From: Anthoceros angustus
Taxonomy: Eukaryota > Streptophyta > Anthocerotopsida > Anthocerotales > Anthocerotaceae
NCBI GenBank assembly: GCA_010909165.1
Contig: MU008181.1
Location: forward strand, 186,001-250,000
Reading direction: 5' to 3'
DNA: 64,000 nucleotides
Shown here: positions 8,904 through 23,900 of the stretch, in pieces
Numbering within the stretch: position 1 is the stretch's first letter
How the letters are laid out: each line of letters begins with the position of its first letter
Notes under the pieces: model-generated
The model's database searches: none
What the model was told of the DNA's origin: nothing
Seen by the model: only the letters and a program-made list of their open reading frames with translations
Program-made: the position numbers and the translations under genes

Positions 8904-11900
8904 CCAAGCGGAAAGAAAAGTTAAATGATGTGTGCTTTGGCTTTCCCAGGACGAATTTCAAGTAAAACTACATACCTTTTTCATGTTTATCCTTTTCCCC
9001 GTTCGATAGTCACCCTCAAGCTTGGCGGCCAATGTTGGTTCAAGAATCAGCCGCAGCTGCTCAGCTAATTCTTGAGACAGGCGTGCTGTTAGCTGGTCAT
9101 ACCTCTGCCACAACGCCCGTGCATTCTCCATGCTACTGCCACCCTCCTGTAATTTCAACTCGACCTCTTTCCTTGCCTCACTCAACTCTCTGTCATTCAA
9201 CTTCTGGCTGTCAAGAACATCAGAAGGTATTACGGCCTTCTGCTCCAAATTAGGAAGAGCACCGGGTGCGACAGAGATCATGCTTTCACCCCTCCGTCTT
9301 GCTTCCAGATCCTCTTCCGCACTGAGTGCTTCATTATCTGCTGCTGATTCTTCTTCATCTGGACGACGGTTTGTCTGTCCCACTTCGGATCTCTCTCCCC
9401 TCCTTGGATGCAGGTCCTGTGTTTGTTTCATATCTGTGACTCGGACCTCCTCTGCTTCCTCTTCCTCATCATCAACCAGCATTGGCTGTGGTCTATCATC
9501 TGCCTCTTCCTCTAACTGACCTGCTTCCTTAAGTTTTTGCTGCTCTACCTGATCTTCCGTTGCTGATCCCAATGCTTGTAAACTGCTGTCTTCCCCTTCT
9601 GCCACATACTGATATTGATCAGCCTGCTCTTGCTCGTCATTATGGGCTTCTTCCATCTCAGTATCTTGTAAATTTCCTGACTCACTAACATCACTCATTA
9701 TCCGTACCCTGTCTTTCCATTGTTTCAAGACATCACCAAGGCTGCGAAACGGTTGCGCATCCAATTTCTCATGCACCTTTCTTTCTTCAGATAACTTTGA
9801 TGGTTTTCCTGAAGTGGTCCCTCTATCACCTTGGGGTGTCGCTGAGTCCAGCTTCCCCAAAGCTTGTGCTTCATGGTCCTTTTCAGCGGCTGCATTATCC
9901 TGGTCCATTCGCTGTCCTTTGGTTTCATCACGTCCTACCGACATAGGATTTCCTTGGAGGCCTGAATACATGCCCGCTGCTTGATGGCCTCCAGAAGCTT
10001 TAGGGTCTGCATTCAACGCATCGGGTTCCGCCTGAGCCTTGACATCATCCTCAAACGCCGACAGAGGGTGTGCAGCAGTCGCTTCAGAATTCATAGCACT
10101 TTCTCCGTCCCTTGCATTCTCCACATCCTCAGTAGAGACTTCAGTCTCTGCTTCTACACCATGTGTGTCTTGCTCCTCCTCTATTTCTCCTTCCTGCTCA
10201 GAAGGTCCCGTGCTTTCCTGACCATTTTGCTCTCCATCTGAGTTTGGGTTGTCCAATTCCACCTCCTTAGGCAAATCAGGTTCTCCTTCGTCTCCCACAT
10301 CACCCAGTTCTTCACCATCAGTTTCCATGTCTTCCGGATAATCTTCCTCCTTTGATGGGGCCATGCCACTCGGATCCTCATATGCATCACCCTGGTTGTT
10401 CTCATTGCTCTCACCTTCAGTATCAGCAGGCTTCTCCTCGCCTGCATCCTCTGACTTATTGGATTGAGGGTCATCTCCAGGATTCCCATCCTTGTTTGGA
10501 ACCTCTTCCTCCTCTGTTTCCTTGGCTCGCATTTCGAGGTCATCTTTTCCTGCTCCGGACACAGGCGCATCCTTCTCATACTTCTCCTTCTCATCTTGGG
10601 TATCCACGTCCTCTTCATCATTCCAAAGCTTCTCGTCAACGACCTGATCCTCATCATCAGTCTGTCCCATCTTTGACTCAAGCTGTTCATCAGCACCCTC
10701 TTCACTAGCATCATCGCCGTCTTCAGATGCATCCTCACTAAGATTTTCCAGCTCTCCTTCGAAATCCTGGTTCATCTCAACACCTTTCTCCTCCTTCCCA
10801 TCTGTTTGTTCCTTATTGGATGCATCGTGCTCCTGGATGACAATGAATCAGCCCAAAACCAGATTCAAACTAAACCAGATTCAAACTAAACATCACACTC
10901 CTACTATCCATCGCCACCAGTTTGAAGGGAAATACCTTATCTCCACTGCCCAGAAGCTGCTCTTCATCTTCAATTTGATCACTGACATCCTTCTTACCTT
11001 CGCCCTCGCCCATGCCTGTTCCTGTTGCCTCATCGAATTTCGTGGCTCCCTCTTGGGACTCTTCTTCCTCAGGACTTCTGCAGTAACCTTCTTTGTACAA
11101 TGTGTTGAACAGATTGCCCAATATGTACCCCAACTTTGCAACCTGGAAGACAAACAATCGAGCGTCACATATTGAGATCTCCACGACCTACACTTTCTAA
11201 ACAGACCGCCAGCTTCCAATCTGAATTATGGAGCACAAAGGCATCCGCAAAATAACTCATGACAAAAGCACCTACCGTCCTGTGCAGCAAAATATAATCA
11301 TTGAGAATTTGCATCCCCGCAGTTTGAACCATACTCAGAGGCACACCAATGCAGCCCAGTAACCTCCCGAATGTCTTATCACCAGCGACCTGCCGAGCGA
11401 CCACCATAACTCAAAACATGAACCACAATCTTAGTTGCACCCGGAAAAAGAAAGCATGTACACTGCATTCCCCTCTGAAAGGTTAACTTACATCTGCTGA
11501 TGCAAAGTTGGCCAAGGATTGATAAATGCGATCCAGCCTAAGAGCAGAGATCTGCTGCGCAAGATCTGACTCATACAGATGGAGGGTTTGAGCAATACTG
11601 ATCCCAGCAACTTCCCTGACAGAATCAGAATCTTGAGGGCCCAAATTGTCCCGTTGGTCTACTGCAGCCTTTGTTTTCCTGAGGCTCTGAACTGCTCGTT
11701 TCACCTCCACAACCAATTCATCAAACATTTTTATCTGCCTCTCCGTGGAAACGCCTGACGTGATCACTGGTGGAGAATCGAACTCCTCTGATGATCGTAT
11801 GCACTGCGCAGTTTTCGAAACGGATGAGAAACCACGTGTCTTTATCTCTTACACACCAGGGCCCTAATTAGAGGTACTACCCACCTCATTCAGAAGTTCC

Positions 11901-14900
11901 TGTAAGACCGTCCAACCCACTACACGGAGGTAAGTGGATTGGTGTGGCACTTGGGTCATGGCAACTGCAATCTCTCTGAGGACTGCAAAATTGGCAGACA
12001 CTGCTTCTTTCATCTCCACAGTTATGAGGACGGGCCACGACCTTTCCAGACTTTCGGATGTCATCATAAGTCGTCCAGGGATCAGGTAAGCATCAAGTCG
12101 CTTCTGCAGACATAGGATGTCAGCCTTAGAAATGGGCAGATTCCAGAAAAAAATGCGACATCCTTTGCTGAAGCCCACCTTGCATGACTCCAATGCAAAC
12201 AAGGCTTTTGTGAGAGCCTCAGCAACTCCCATGAAGCCCGAGCCACTTGACAGCTCAGAAGGGCAAGTCGTTGCTGACTGAGCTGTTTGGAAAAACAGCT
12301 TGAGCTCGACTATAGCACCGAGCAACAAGTCAAGCAAATTCTGCATGCCAAACGAATGTGCTGTAAGAACAAGCTGTTGATCCATGCATCTTCCTCTTGA
12401 AACTAGAAACCTTGACACATACAGCTGGGTTAAAATGGAATGATAACTCAATGGGATGAATACCTTTTGCTGCCACATCCAGCTGCGCGTGGAACCTTGT
12501 TGAGGAAGGGATCTTCCAGCCGTTGCACTTGCGCCTGTTCATTTCCAACCAGCATACAATCATTCCTCAGCAAAAAACCGAAAACTAATTCTCAACTAAC
12601 CAGCCCAAAAATTGAGTCGGAAAACAAAAAATTGCGCTCGAAGCCACAAAACCATGTCTCCATTGGGCTAGCATGAGGGGGATGTTGTAACTTACAGACG
12701 TCATTCATTAAACTTGTGTAGCTCTGCAATTTGTATAACTGCAAACTGTATTCATAGGCTCTGTCCCGCTGCTGCCGCTGTAGATAAAGAATATGCTCAA
12801 CGTATCTGGTGGATGTCTCCACCTGTCATAACAAAGAGCACCCTATTAGCCTTTACAAGATGCGTCACATGCCAACTTGCCAACGCTCTGGAAAATATAT
12901 ATCACCTCTTGAAGACTGAGATCCTTGTTTGGATTTTGAGCATTGAGATGGAGCTGCTGGATAAGTGCCATGTTATTAAAAAAGTAATCACTCGCTCCTT
13001 GCCACAACTTGCACATCCCTTCTAAGGTGCTTGATTCTAGGCTATCCTGGCCACCTGCTTGTTGCTCTAGTTCAATGCACCTATCCTTCCACTCTAACAG
13101 AATATCTCCAACTTCTGATGGTGGCTGCTGAAACCAGTCTCCTGGGTTCCTCAAGTGCTGTCAAAGACGGGTGGACATGAGAAAGCCTTCAATACAAGCA
13201 ACAGCAGGTTTCGTTTTCAAAACCCACAGAAAGGCATTTTGATCCATACATATACGTACCTTTGGCACAGCTGATCTATGACGAGACACACCTAGCCGTC
13301 CCAGAGTCTTCAACAAATCCACCAGTGCCTTCTTCTTGACATGGCGTTTCTTCTCACCTAACCGTAGCTCAGAGGCACGAGAGATAATTGTGTCACCCAG
13401 ATCTTCCAGTGCCCAGGTTCCCTCTCTACGAGAGGTAAAGCCAGCTTCTGAAAAAACAGCAGAACCAAGCATGTCATGGATCTTGGGTGCCCATTTAGAG
13501 AGTCCTTTCTGGTGTGGGATATCTGCATCCACAAGCATAGCTCATAGGTCAAAACCAGTACACCCCACGCCAAAAACACCGAAGAAATACAGAACGGAGT
13601 GTCCAGCTGGAGAGTTGCTGAGCCAGTTCTTCGTCCGTACCTCGTTCCACATGGGCACTTAAGATGGTCACATAGTTGATCCGGGACGAAGCGAATTGGT
13701 TCCAGTGCTTACTTCTGCATCCAATTGCCAGCAATAATCAAGCACTGCAAGGAGGAAAATATGCTGCACATTCAACTCCTTCACATCTCGACACAAGCAC
13801 ATACTCTAGATATTTAATTGATGGTTCATCTTTGCCATATGTACGTGTTGACACACGTATCTGCTGTTGTCCAGCTTCTACCCAGCCTGATAGGTTGTTT
13901 GTTCCCATCTGTAACGACTCTTCGCTCAGAAGCTGAAAAACCGGCCGCTTCAAAACCTCCTGAATGATAATGACAGATCTCAAGTGAGCATATCGTTTAG
14001 CTACAACAAAGAGTTTCTCCTATGCAAAATGAGCCCCGTACAGCTGCCAGCATCAAAGGACTGCGAGAAAGATCAGCAGGTTAAGACTTCACATCATATC
14101 TTCGAATAAGCTTGTGTAGCTTCCGGTGAGTCTTCTCTGCAGATGCTGCTAGTCTATAATGGCTGCGGTCATCCCACTTGCAGAGCCGCACTAAATCTTC
14201 AAGCTCCTTCTCAATGGGCTCTTTCCCTTCACCAAGTTTCAGAGCAACCCTGCATGCAAGCATCGTATGACAACATATTCTAGTAGACTTCTGCAGAAAT
14301 AACCAGATTCAACCTCTCTTGATGGAGCTTACATGCGTTGAAATTGCGAGTAGTATCTCCAGATGTTATACAAAATGTCTGCTAGCCTTTCGGCATTGTC
14401 CCTGGATCCAAGGGAATGTTCAAGAACATTAGTGAATCAAGTTGGACAAAGCAAAAGACCATCCACATTCTTTCTTGACCATGGAAATCACCTCGTTCTT
14501 CCATCAGCTCCACCCGAGGAGGCAGTCTGGAGTGAGAGCTGGCCATGGAAGGCCCGAACCAACTGCAGCCGTTGGCCGAACTGCCCAATTGTGGCAGTTT
14601 GCATGAAGTCTTCCAGGCTGCACCACAAGTTACACAGCTAGCTTGTTAAGATAAGACTACAATGAAAGATGTGTGAATTGGCACACAGAGAGGTTTAGAG
14701 AAAATTGCCCTTGACAGAACACACCTTTTGGTGACTTCTCTAGTGTAGGAAGCAGCATCTCCTTCCACATCACGATTCAAAATGCTGTATAAGGAAAACC
14801 AGAACTGCGAGTGATGCACCATAAATTTGTCAGTATCATGCCAGGACACGCAAACGCAATCATCCACACCACTCCACTAAGCACCTTCATGTCTTGAGCT

Positions 14901-17900
14901 TCATGCTCGACCTTCTTGCTGTCAAGCAACTCGGGCCAACATCTTAATTCTAGCTTCCGCCATCGAGCTACTAAGCGTGATAGGGTTTCCAGCTCACCTG
15001 AGATCATCAACATCAAGTACATATCAATTTTACATACATTGCAGGAGAAAGGCAACAAGCTAACATGGGACAAGTTTTCAGAAATCCACCAGACATGGAG
15101 ACATGCTTTGCAGCAGTTTCTTCCCATTGCTGAGCTTTTGAGAGGAGTAGCTCCAATCCCGTTAAAGCCTGAGGAGAGTAAGAGTCAGGCAAATGGTGAC
15201 TTTGAGTAGTACAATGCAAGCGGTGGGCAATTAGTCCAGAAAATAACTACGTGGTCGGAGGCAGCAAAGGTGAGATGCACAGCAGGGGATAATGGAAGCA
15301 GCACAACATCAGTACAAGACCCCAACTCTATGTTTCAGTCCAACCTTCATAACCGGAGATTCTAAAGATGTCAAAAGCAAGGACTTAGAGAGTCGAAGCA
15401 GCTGCTGTAATATGGGATGTTCTGGCCAGTCCTCCAAAAGCATACTGAGGCGATTCACCATGGCAGACACTGGATCAAGCATGAGCGCAATTTCACGCTG
15501 ATTTGGGTCCTGAACAATGATTCCAGAGTTAGAATGACTCGATTTGAATTTCAGGATGTTCCATTACCCTATCCAGTAGCTCAATAGTGACTGATAAAAT
15601 CCAGAATGACTTACCTTATAAAAGTTCCAATGAAGCTCCCCTTCACGTTCCACAGGTCTCTGGAGCTTTTCAAGCTCAAGTCCCACCCTCAAAACGTTTG
15701 CAGAGAGCAATTGCTCATCCAAAGTCGCAGGTACCATCCATTCCACAGCTACAGACAAAATAATTGGACTGTCAGCTGCAGTCAACTCTAATCAGTTGAA
15801 AAAGCAGCCGAAGACATAGAGCCCCATATTCTGCGCAACCAATCATTCCAGGAAGAATCTACAAATAAAACTGGAGACAAAGCATGTACCTTCCAAAAGT
15901 TGTTTGCCTGAGTCATATGCTAGAGTGAACATGTCCTTGATATCTTGAGTAGAAACGTTCTGCAAAACATTACAGTCAGACGAGTGGCCATGTGACTTCT
16001 CACTGACACGCTAACAGATCCTCACCTTTTGTAAGCAACCAAGGGATCCGAAAATGTCACTGTGAAGTTTCACAATATCCTTCAGTGCAGGCTCTCGTTC
16101 CAATGACAGAAGGTCATTTTCTTCAGTCTTCTCAGCTCCCAGTGCCCGCTTCTGTCCAGTCACACACAAGGTATTAATGGTGCTTGAAGTGCTCTGTTAC
16201 CAGAACGGTATCAAGACAGTCAGCAACAAGCCACTGATTTGGAAGTTTACATCATCCTCAACAGCGTCAATGAAGTCCATGTCTTCATATTCTCCAAACT
16301 CCCCTGAATAGCTTGGAAATGTGGCTTGAAACGACTCTTCATCTAATCTGTTCTCAGACTCCATAGTATGTACACGCTTGGTAAAACGCACAAAATCTGT
16401 CGAAGCTATATTCTGCTCCCGTAACTCTTGATTTCTTTCCCAGAGTGCCACAAATGACTCAAGAATCATAGTAATAATCTGTTCCCATATTTCCAGCCAG
16501 CAGATGATGAGAACACAAAGAACATGAGAAAAGGTCAGGACACAACTGCATCTACCCTGACTGCAAATGAAAAATTTCAAGTAACTGTAGCCTACCTCCA
16601 GTGTTCCCCTTCTCAGCAGTCCAGAAACATGGATCTCCCGGCTAAGGCGCAACAAAGCAACCCTCAAAACATCCATGTGCAACTTCAAACACGTACCCTA
16701 GATCATCCACCAGCCAACAGCATGTTACTAACCGTGGCAAAGAGCCTACTGTTTAATTCAGTTGCAGAGGCCAATTGAGGGTCAGAGGATTATCTAACCT
16801 GCTTGAGACGAGAGCGATCTTTCCAGAGATCACCACATTTAGACACGATTTTTTGCACATCTTCCACTACCAACTCTTGCACATGAAGGGCTCCAGGTCC
16901 ATGGCCAAGGCAGTCAGATATTGATGCAGAAGACCGCGAAATCGGTATGTGATCTACCCTCGTCGGGAACTGCATCAATCGGACTAGTAGCTTCTGCAGA
17001 AAGGGTTCCACACACAATCCATGAGAACCAACCGTTCAGTTCATCCACCTCCAACAGAAATTTGACGAAATAGGGAACTTACACTGAAGACCACTGATGA
17101 GTCACTGCCAAATTGTTCAAACGTTCTCATTTGCAATTGACCAGCCATAGAAAGCGAAAAGCCAAACTTGAGCTCATAAACAGCAAGCTGGACGGGTTGC
17201 ACAAAATCCCGGTATAGAGGATAGTCCTCAGACAAACGCTGAATAAATTGCCCTGCTGTTTCCTGCCATGTAGTGAAAGAAAAATGTCAGTCTCGAACCT
17301 TCAGGCTTCACATTCCGTTTCAGTAACACTCCAACTGAATGGAGACTAACCTGCCATGTCGTGAGCTCGTTTGCAATATCTTCATTTAATTTGCCAACCC
17401 CACCTTCCAAGGAACAAAGCAACTGTTGCAGCTTCTTATGGTTTGCTGGCATATCTTTGTACTTCTGGACGTCGAGGTACAGTCTTCGGAAGGTTGGAGG
17501 ACTTGGGCGTGGAATGATCTACAGCATTTTGCCATGCGTAAGAGCTTCTGCAATCAAAGTGCAACACAAAGACCATGACTCATGAGCGCCTCAAACGCAG
17601 TTACCTTGGAACTAAGAGCACGAAGTTCATCTTCCAGAACCCTGAGCGCAGCAGTGTCCAGACTCAATTCTCCAGCAGGTGTCCCACCTCGAACAAGTAG
17701 CTCACTTTCTTGCTTCACCTATTCACCACAGGCAAGATCAAATATAATGGTACAATTATTCAGCCCAAGAGGCTTGAGCTTTTTCATCTGGTTGCAAGGA
17801 ACAAAAGCACGAGGCTGATGATGCTCGAAAACCGAACTACAAAATGCAGATAATGCTCGGCAGAAACCTTGCAAGTGTATCATGCACGAACAAGAGACAC

Positions 17901-20900
17901 TTCAAAGGGCAAGATGGGTATGAAGACGGAATACCTGTAGCTGAAGTTCCAAATCATGATGCCTATCTTTAATATGAGCATGTTTAAACGCATACTTTGC
18001 TACAGGGTCGCAACCATCCGCAGGAAGAAGCAAATGGAGCCGCAATGCTCCTATGTTGATCCACACTTTTCCCAGCTGCATCAGGCCATCTGTAATCACC
18101 ATGGTGTACATGCATACATTAGATGCCCTTCGGCGTCACATGCAGACGTACTCATGACCAGAGAGTAGCAGACTCTCGAGCACACCGATTGAAAGCCAAT
18201 GTTTTCAATCGACAATCAGCTGTACCTGCTGTATGTCCACTTCTGTGGCAGTTCTCTAACAATTGCAAGCAAGGCAACAAAAGAGAATCGACCAAAGAAG
18301 CCAGGTTTGCATGATGAGCACAACGTAGCAGGGTGCCAAGCTTCTGCAAGGACAAAGTCTGATCTTCACCCTGCAACAAGAAACTTATCGAATTAGAAGG
18401 AGTATACATATACTCTGACACAAACAGTCCTATCCACCTTATCGTACACTGATGAGCAGATTAGATTGGACAACCAGTCCACTTACCAGCATTGGAAACT
18501 CCAGAATGGAAGACAGTAAAGAGGAGATGGTATTGCTGTCCTCGGTCCGGAACGACTTCTTATGAGCAAGGATGATCTACAAGGTAAACCCGGGACTCTA
18601 TAAGCCACTACCAATAAGACAACACATCCAAATGTCTCAACATCAGAGCAGCTTTATCTCACCTGTTGCAAAAGAAGCCCTATTGACTTCAAATTGGAAG
18701 TCCAGACCGGAGGAGAGTCCTGCTCTGAATAAGTCTGAAGACTCTGAAATACAAGCCGCAACTGATATATCTTACCACGGTAGTCCTTTACAGCACCTGT
18801 TTGCAACCTGTTCAAGATATGAGAAGGGGGCGTGATAAGGTCATTTATTGAAACCATCAACGGACACAGATTCAGAGCAGGGACCTACCATCCAGAGCCC
18901 AAACATGCTGTCTGAGAAGCCAAGAACAGTCGCGGTGGACCAGATGTTGATTCCCAAATGTCAGTGCCAGTGCTCTGCATTAACATCGGTGCCAAACATC
19001 ATAAATGCATTTCCAAATGAGATAATCCCCTCCAACCATTTTTTATGGAAGTGTTCAGCTTGTTTACCAATATCTCCATACTTTCTCTTTTCCAAAGAGA
19101 CCGATGCCAGTTAAACCAAAGCTCATGAACCACGTTCTGGAGAACGGCAGACAACTCTGTATTCAGCCATGCATAAGTGAAATCAGTGTATGTTTTACCA
19201 TTATCATCATAATGGCAACTTACATGTCGACCTTTGGGGAGTCTTTTTGCACTAACCACTGTTGTTAGGAGTAACTCCCTCCCTTAGCCATAGCAGGTGC
19301 TGATGTGGAACAAAATCTGTCAGCGATCTTGAGGAGCACGCCAAAGAGAAATCGACCAACGTCTTGAGAAAAGTGGCCGAAATGCCCTGCATCAATATCA
19401 TTGTGTAACTGTCAGTGAAGGATTGTCCTTGCATACACCAAAGCTATCCTTGCATACACCCAAGCTATCGGCAAGGGATTGTTTTTTTTTCACTCGCAAT
19501 AGAAACCTCAACCTGCTGGATTACAAGATCTCCAATCTGTTCTCGAGGATATATCACAAGTGCAGTCGCCTTGGTCAGTGCATCAGCATCAAGACACAGA
19601 CTTATGTGATTCAATAATGGAAGGGCAGTCGCCAATAGGTGCCCAGTAGAAGACCACTGCTGCAAAACCGTGATATCTGACAAGTGAGGAGGAACACATT
19701 CACATGCTCCTTTCCCCGAGCAGGACGACACACTGAATGGTACATCATCCCTTTTTAATGAATTAAAACACAGTGGCTCCACTCTGCTCGCAAGAATCTG
19801 CCACCAAAGGAAAAGGTTAAGAGAGCCGATTAGATTCAGCTGTTACAAGTAGAGCAGTAAATATCACAAACTGACCTCAAAAATATCCTGGGATTCCGAA
19901 ACACAGGTGCCAGTAGACCATCTCAAGTTATCCGGAACAATTGCAGTATTAGGCTTCTTGCTCATGTTTCTAATCCCCAGCCACTTCACAATGGAGAGTC
20001 CTACAAGTTGAACATAAAAAAATGTCATCTGAATAATCAACTCCTGATTGCAGCATGGATGATCAAAATACAATCCAAGACTGGAATCGTTACCTTCCAC
20101 AAAGAGAAACTTGCTTGTCTTGTCAAGAACCACAGGCTCATCTCGTTCTACAAAACCAGCAAGGAAACTTAGGAAATTGCACCGAAGAGTAGTCAAGGTG
20201 AGCTTGAAAGAGGAAAAAGGAAACTGATGTTCAAGTAAATAGTTCATGGAGACACCTAAACTCCCACCTTCAACGAAAGACAAAATCTTCGATTCCAGCT
20301 CTAATAATTCCCTGGAAGTTGGCAACCAGGGGTGTCCTCCATTTTTCCACAATAATGCATGCGAGGAATAGCCCTTACCCAACGATAGCTCATCATCAAT
20401 AGTCTCCACAATGTTGCAGAGCTCAATGACACACTGTAACACAACAGATACAAGAACTGTGAATTCAAACAGTCAAACAGATAAACTGCAAAGGTAATGA
20501 GGGGGTCCACAAACTGACACCCCCCACAGACTACCATGCAGCATGCCAGAACCTGCAGGCATTTGCTTTACCTTCCGATCAGCTGGAACAACTGGGGCGT
20601 CACAAAGTTGCTTAAGGCTTCTTTTGAAAAATGACCAACAAAGGAGATAGTCATCAATATCCACCTCCGGTTGCAGCAGAGTTTTCCACAAAGCTTCATG
20701 CCACTCTTGGAAATTGGCAAAGTTGGTAGCAAACCCATCCCAGCCCTCGGCTGTGCATGACTTCAGTAGATTGTCCTCCAGCTTTCGCACCGAGGCTAGC
20801 AAACGGTACTTCCAATTTAAAGATGTTTCCAGGACATGAATTCTACTCTGTTCCCTAAAATACAAAGAAGGCTGTCCAGCTGATATTGTGCTCCAGGCAG

Positions 20901-23900
20901 CACGATATCCACCAGGTCCAGGACTTTGTGCATTCTTATATGCTTCTTCCTCTAGCTGCCACTGCAGTAGGCTTCGCCTAAGGGCAATTAGCTTTGAGCC
21001 CAGGGAGGCAGCCACATCAACACTGTCGGCTCGAATCTCACCATTTACGTGTCCAAGGATGAAGGGTAAATCTTGAAAATGGTAGTCTGAACTCAACTTT
21101 TGCCATACACTCCACAGTTCCTTGTGCAGGGGATGCTCCAGCTCTTGCTCCAATGCACGGACGATGCTTTCCAAAACATGGTTGTACTTACCCAGGTTGC
21201 GAGAGATTCTTTTCAGCCACTGAATACGAAGCTTCACATCAGAGAAGTTAGCCTGTCTGAACATCCAGAGTGCAGCATGCTTCAACATTTGCTCCACCTC
21301 AACTGTGCTGGCAGAAGGAACAGGGACTTCCATAGATTGCTCCAACTCGCCAGCAAGGGGACTTAAATGGCACCAAAGAACGTAACCAGGTAAAGCAGGC
21401 AAAATATGCATCTTATCCTTTATCCACTCTGAAAGGTTGGCAACCTTCCCACCGACCTGCCACTCCAGAGCTAACTTCCAAGATAGGAATTGCGTTACTA
21501 GGAACTCAACCAGCATGGAGTCACGCCTAACTGCAGATACTTTAGCATCCATAACATATTTATCGAGCGTTAATGGATTTGGCCAACCACCTGGTAGGTA
21601 TAAAGACATACTAGTCCACTTAGTTATGTCCTTAGCAACTACATCTGTCAGCACTGACAAGTGTATGTCAACAGCTGCAGACTTTCCCGACACGGTCTTC
21701 AAACGCTGCACATACGTTTGGTCCCAGCTGCAGAACAAGGCCCTTGAAACACTTACTCCCCTTTGCAGCAGCTCCTGAAATAAGCTAACCCACTGGGACA
21801 ATTCTCGACGTGAAACTCGTGTAATATCATGAGAGGTTTCCATAAGAGCCTTGAAGCTCAAGTGTGCAAGAGCCATTCCTTCTGTGAGGGAAGAGCCCGG
21901 TACACCAGCTGCTACAACAAGCTGCCTGTCATCCTGATCTGCACTGAGATTCCCATCCGTATGTTGCCCAGCTGACTGCATCATGAATATTTCTATTCCG
22001 CGATTCCTCATCGCCCTGGACACCTCCCCGTGAGCAGGGTCCAGGGTTAAAAACAGCCGGAAGTTGGGATGGGCCCGAACCACTAAAGGCTCGCCACGTA
22101 CAAGCCCCCGCTCATTGATCAAGATTGTACCACTGGGCTCCAGCAATGGGTTGAGTCTATCGAGCACCTGAGGTAGGCAACATTGTAAACGAGCTAGGAA
22201 ATGACAAGCTTTCAAGAATAATATGAAAGGATCAAAATTGCAAAACACATACCGTTGGATTGCAGAGATTAGCATTTTCAAGAACCACCCAGTCCCCAGA
22301 CCTCAAAGCTTTCAGCAGGCCACCATCCACCCATTCAAACTGCCCTGTGCTTCTCTTGCCTCCAAGACTTGTGACTAAGGCTCTAAGTTCTGACAAGACC
22401 AAATTTGGGTCAACCTCGGGTTCCCACTTTGAAGCCTTACAAGTGGCAACAAAGGTCACCAGCTGTTCAATGGTCTGTACTAACATATCCACAGATTGGC
22501 CACTTATGCCTTGTCGAGCATTTCCACCATCTGCAAAGGTTGTCAGAACATCACCAGGTGTAACCTTGCGAAAAGTGGCCCAAGATCCAAGCACACCCTT
22601 CACTAGCTTTGCTCTTCTGGTGGATGGCAACTTAATGTTTGATTCTGTTAGGAAACTCGTTGCAAGAACCAGAATTGATTTCTCTGCACGTTTCACAAGA
22701 TCTTGCCAGTGGCGGAATAAATCATGTTGCTCATAGCTGCCTAATAAATCTGTTGTGTCAGTTGCGCTAGTGAGGGTATACTCATGCAGCGTGTTCCCTG
22801 TCAGCTGAGCAACAAGACGGACAAGGGAAGTTTTGCCAGACGCTTGTGGTCCTACCAGAATGCCCATCCAGCCTTGCTTTACACAATGCAGTAAGGACTC
22901 CAACTGGTTTCCAAAGCCTGTAAGTAGAGAGAGCCTCTTTGAGGTGACCCAATCTGGTTGTGGCCCACGTTGACGCCTGGTGCTGGCTAAACCCACATGC
23001 AGATGCTCCTGAGAGACAATAACATTTGGATGGAGGTTAAGATCTGCTGCTGTACCGAAAATCTCTTGAAAGAGGTTGTGAACCTGGCTTCGATCTTTGG
23101 AGGACCTCATCCTCTGCAGGTATAACACATCAAGAAAGTATTTTGCACTTCCCTCCGGATTGTACAACATTGAGGAGCCTCCTGCCATGATTTAATGGCA
23201 CGGTTAGGTTGGAAGGAAAGCAGTACAATACATGTAAGAACATAGTCCATGAAGGGGCACCAACCTTCAATAAGCTCACACCAGCGTAAAATGTCCCTCA
23301 AATTAAATTCCCATGGAGACCCAGCTTGACCATACAAACGTTTGATCATAATGTCTTGATAAAGCTTAGCGTTGAACTGTATCATCTTTCTCAATAGAAG
23401 CTTGGGAATGGACGGGTGTAAAGCAGATGCGATGAATACATAATCATCCTCCGACAAAGCATCCACGTAAACCTGTGCACACAAAGTGGTCAGCACTCAT
23501 TGAATACACCTTTACACACGTAGTACAAAATACACTTGCACCAACCTTTGTGAACCGGTTCAAAAATGACTTCGGGAGGCCTTTCCGGCCACCTCCTTGC
23601 TGCGTGGGGTTTTGGCAAGCAAAAACTCGAAAAGTGGCTGGACATTTGAAACGTTCATTTAGTTCTGGCACATACACTTCTGCACGATGATCGAGGCACG
23701 CATTTAATCCCTGCATCACACACCTGAATTCAGTGGACAGGTCTAGTCTTGCAATCACAATCATCCCAAGATGGCACTTATTTCAGCCCATACCTCGAGC
23801 ACAGACTGGGAAGCAAGGTTAAGCTCATCCAGGAGAACCCAGTCACCTGCCTTCAGTGCCTGCAGAGACAGCCCCAGAGCTGTAAGTAAGCCTGGAACAA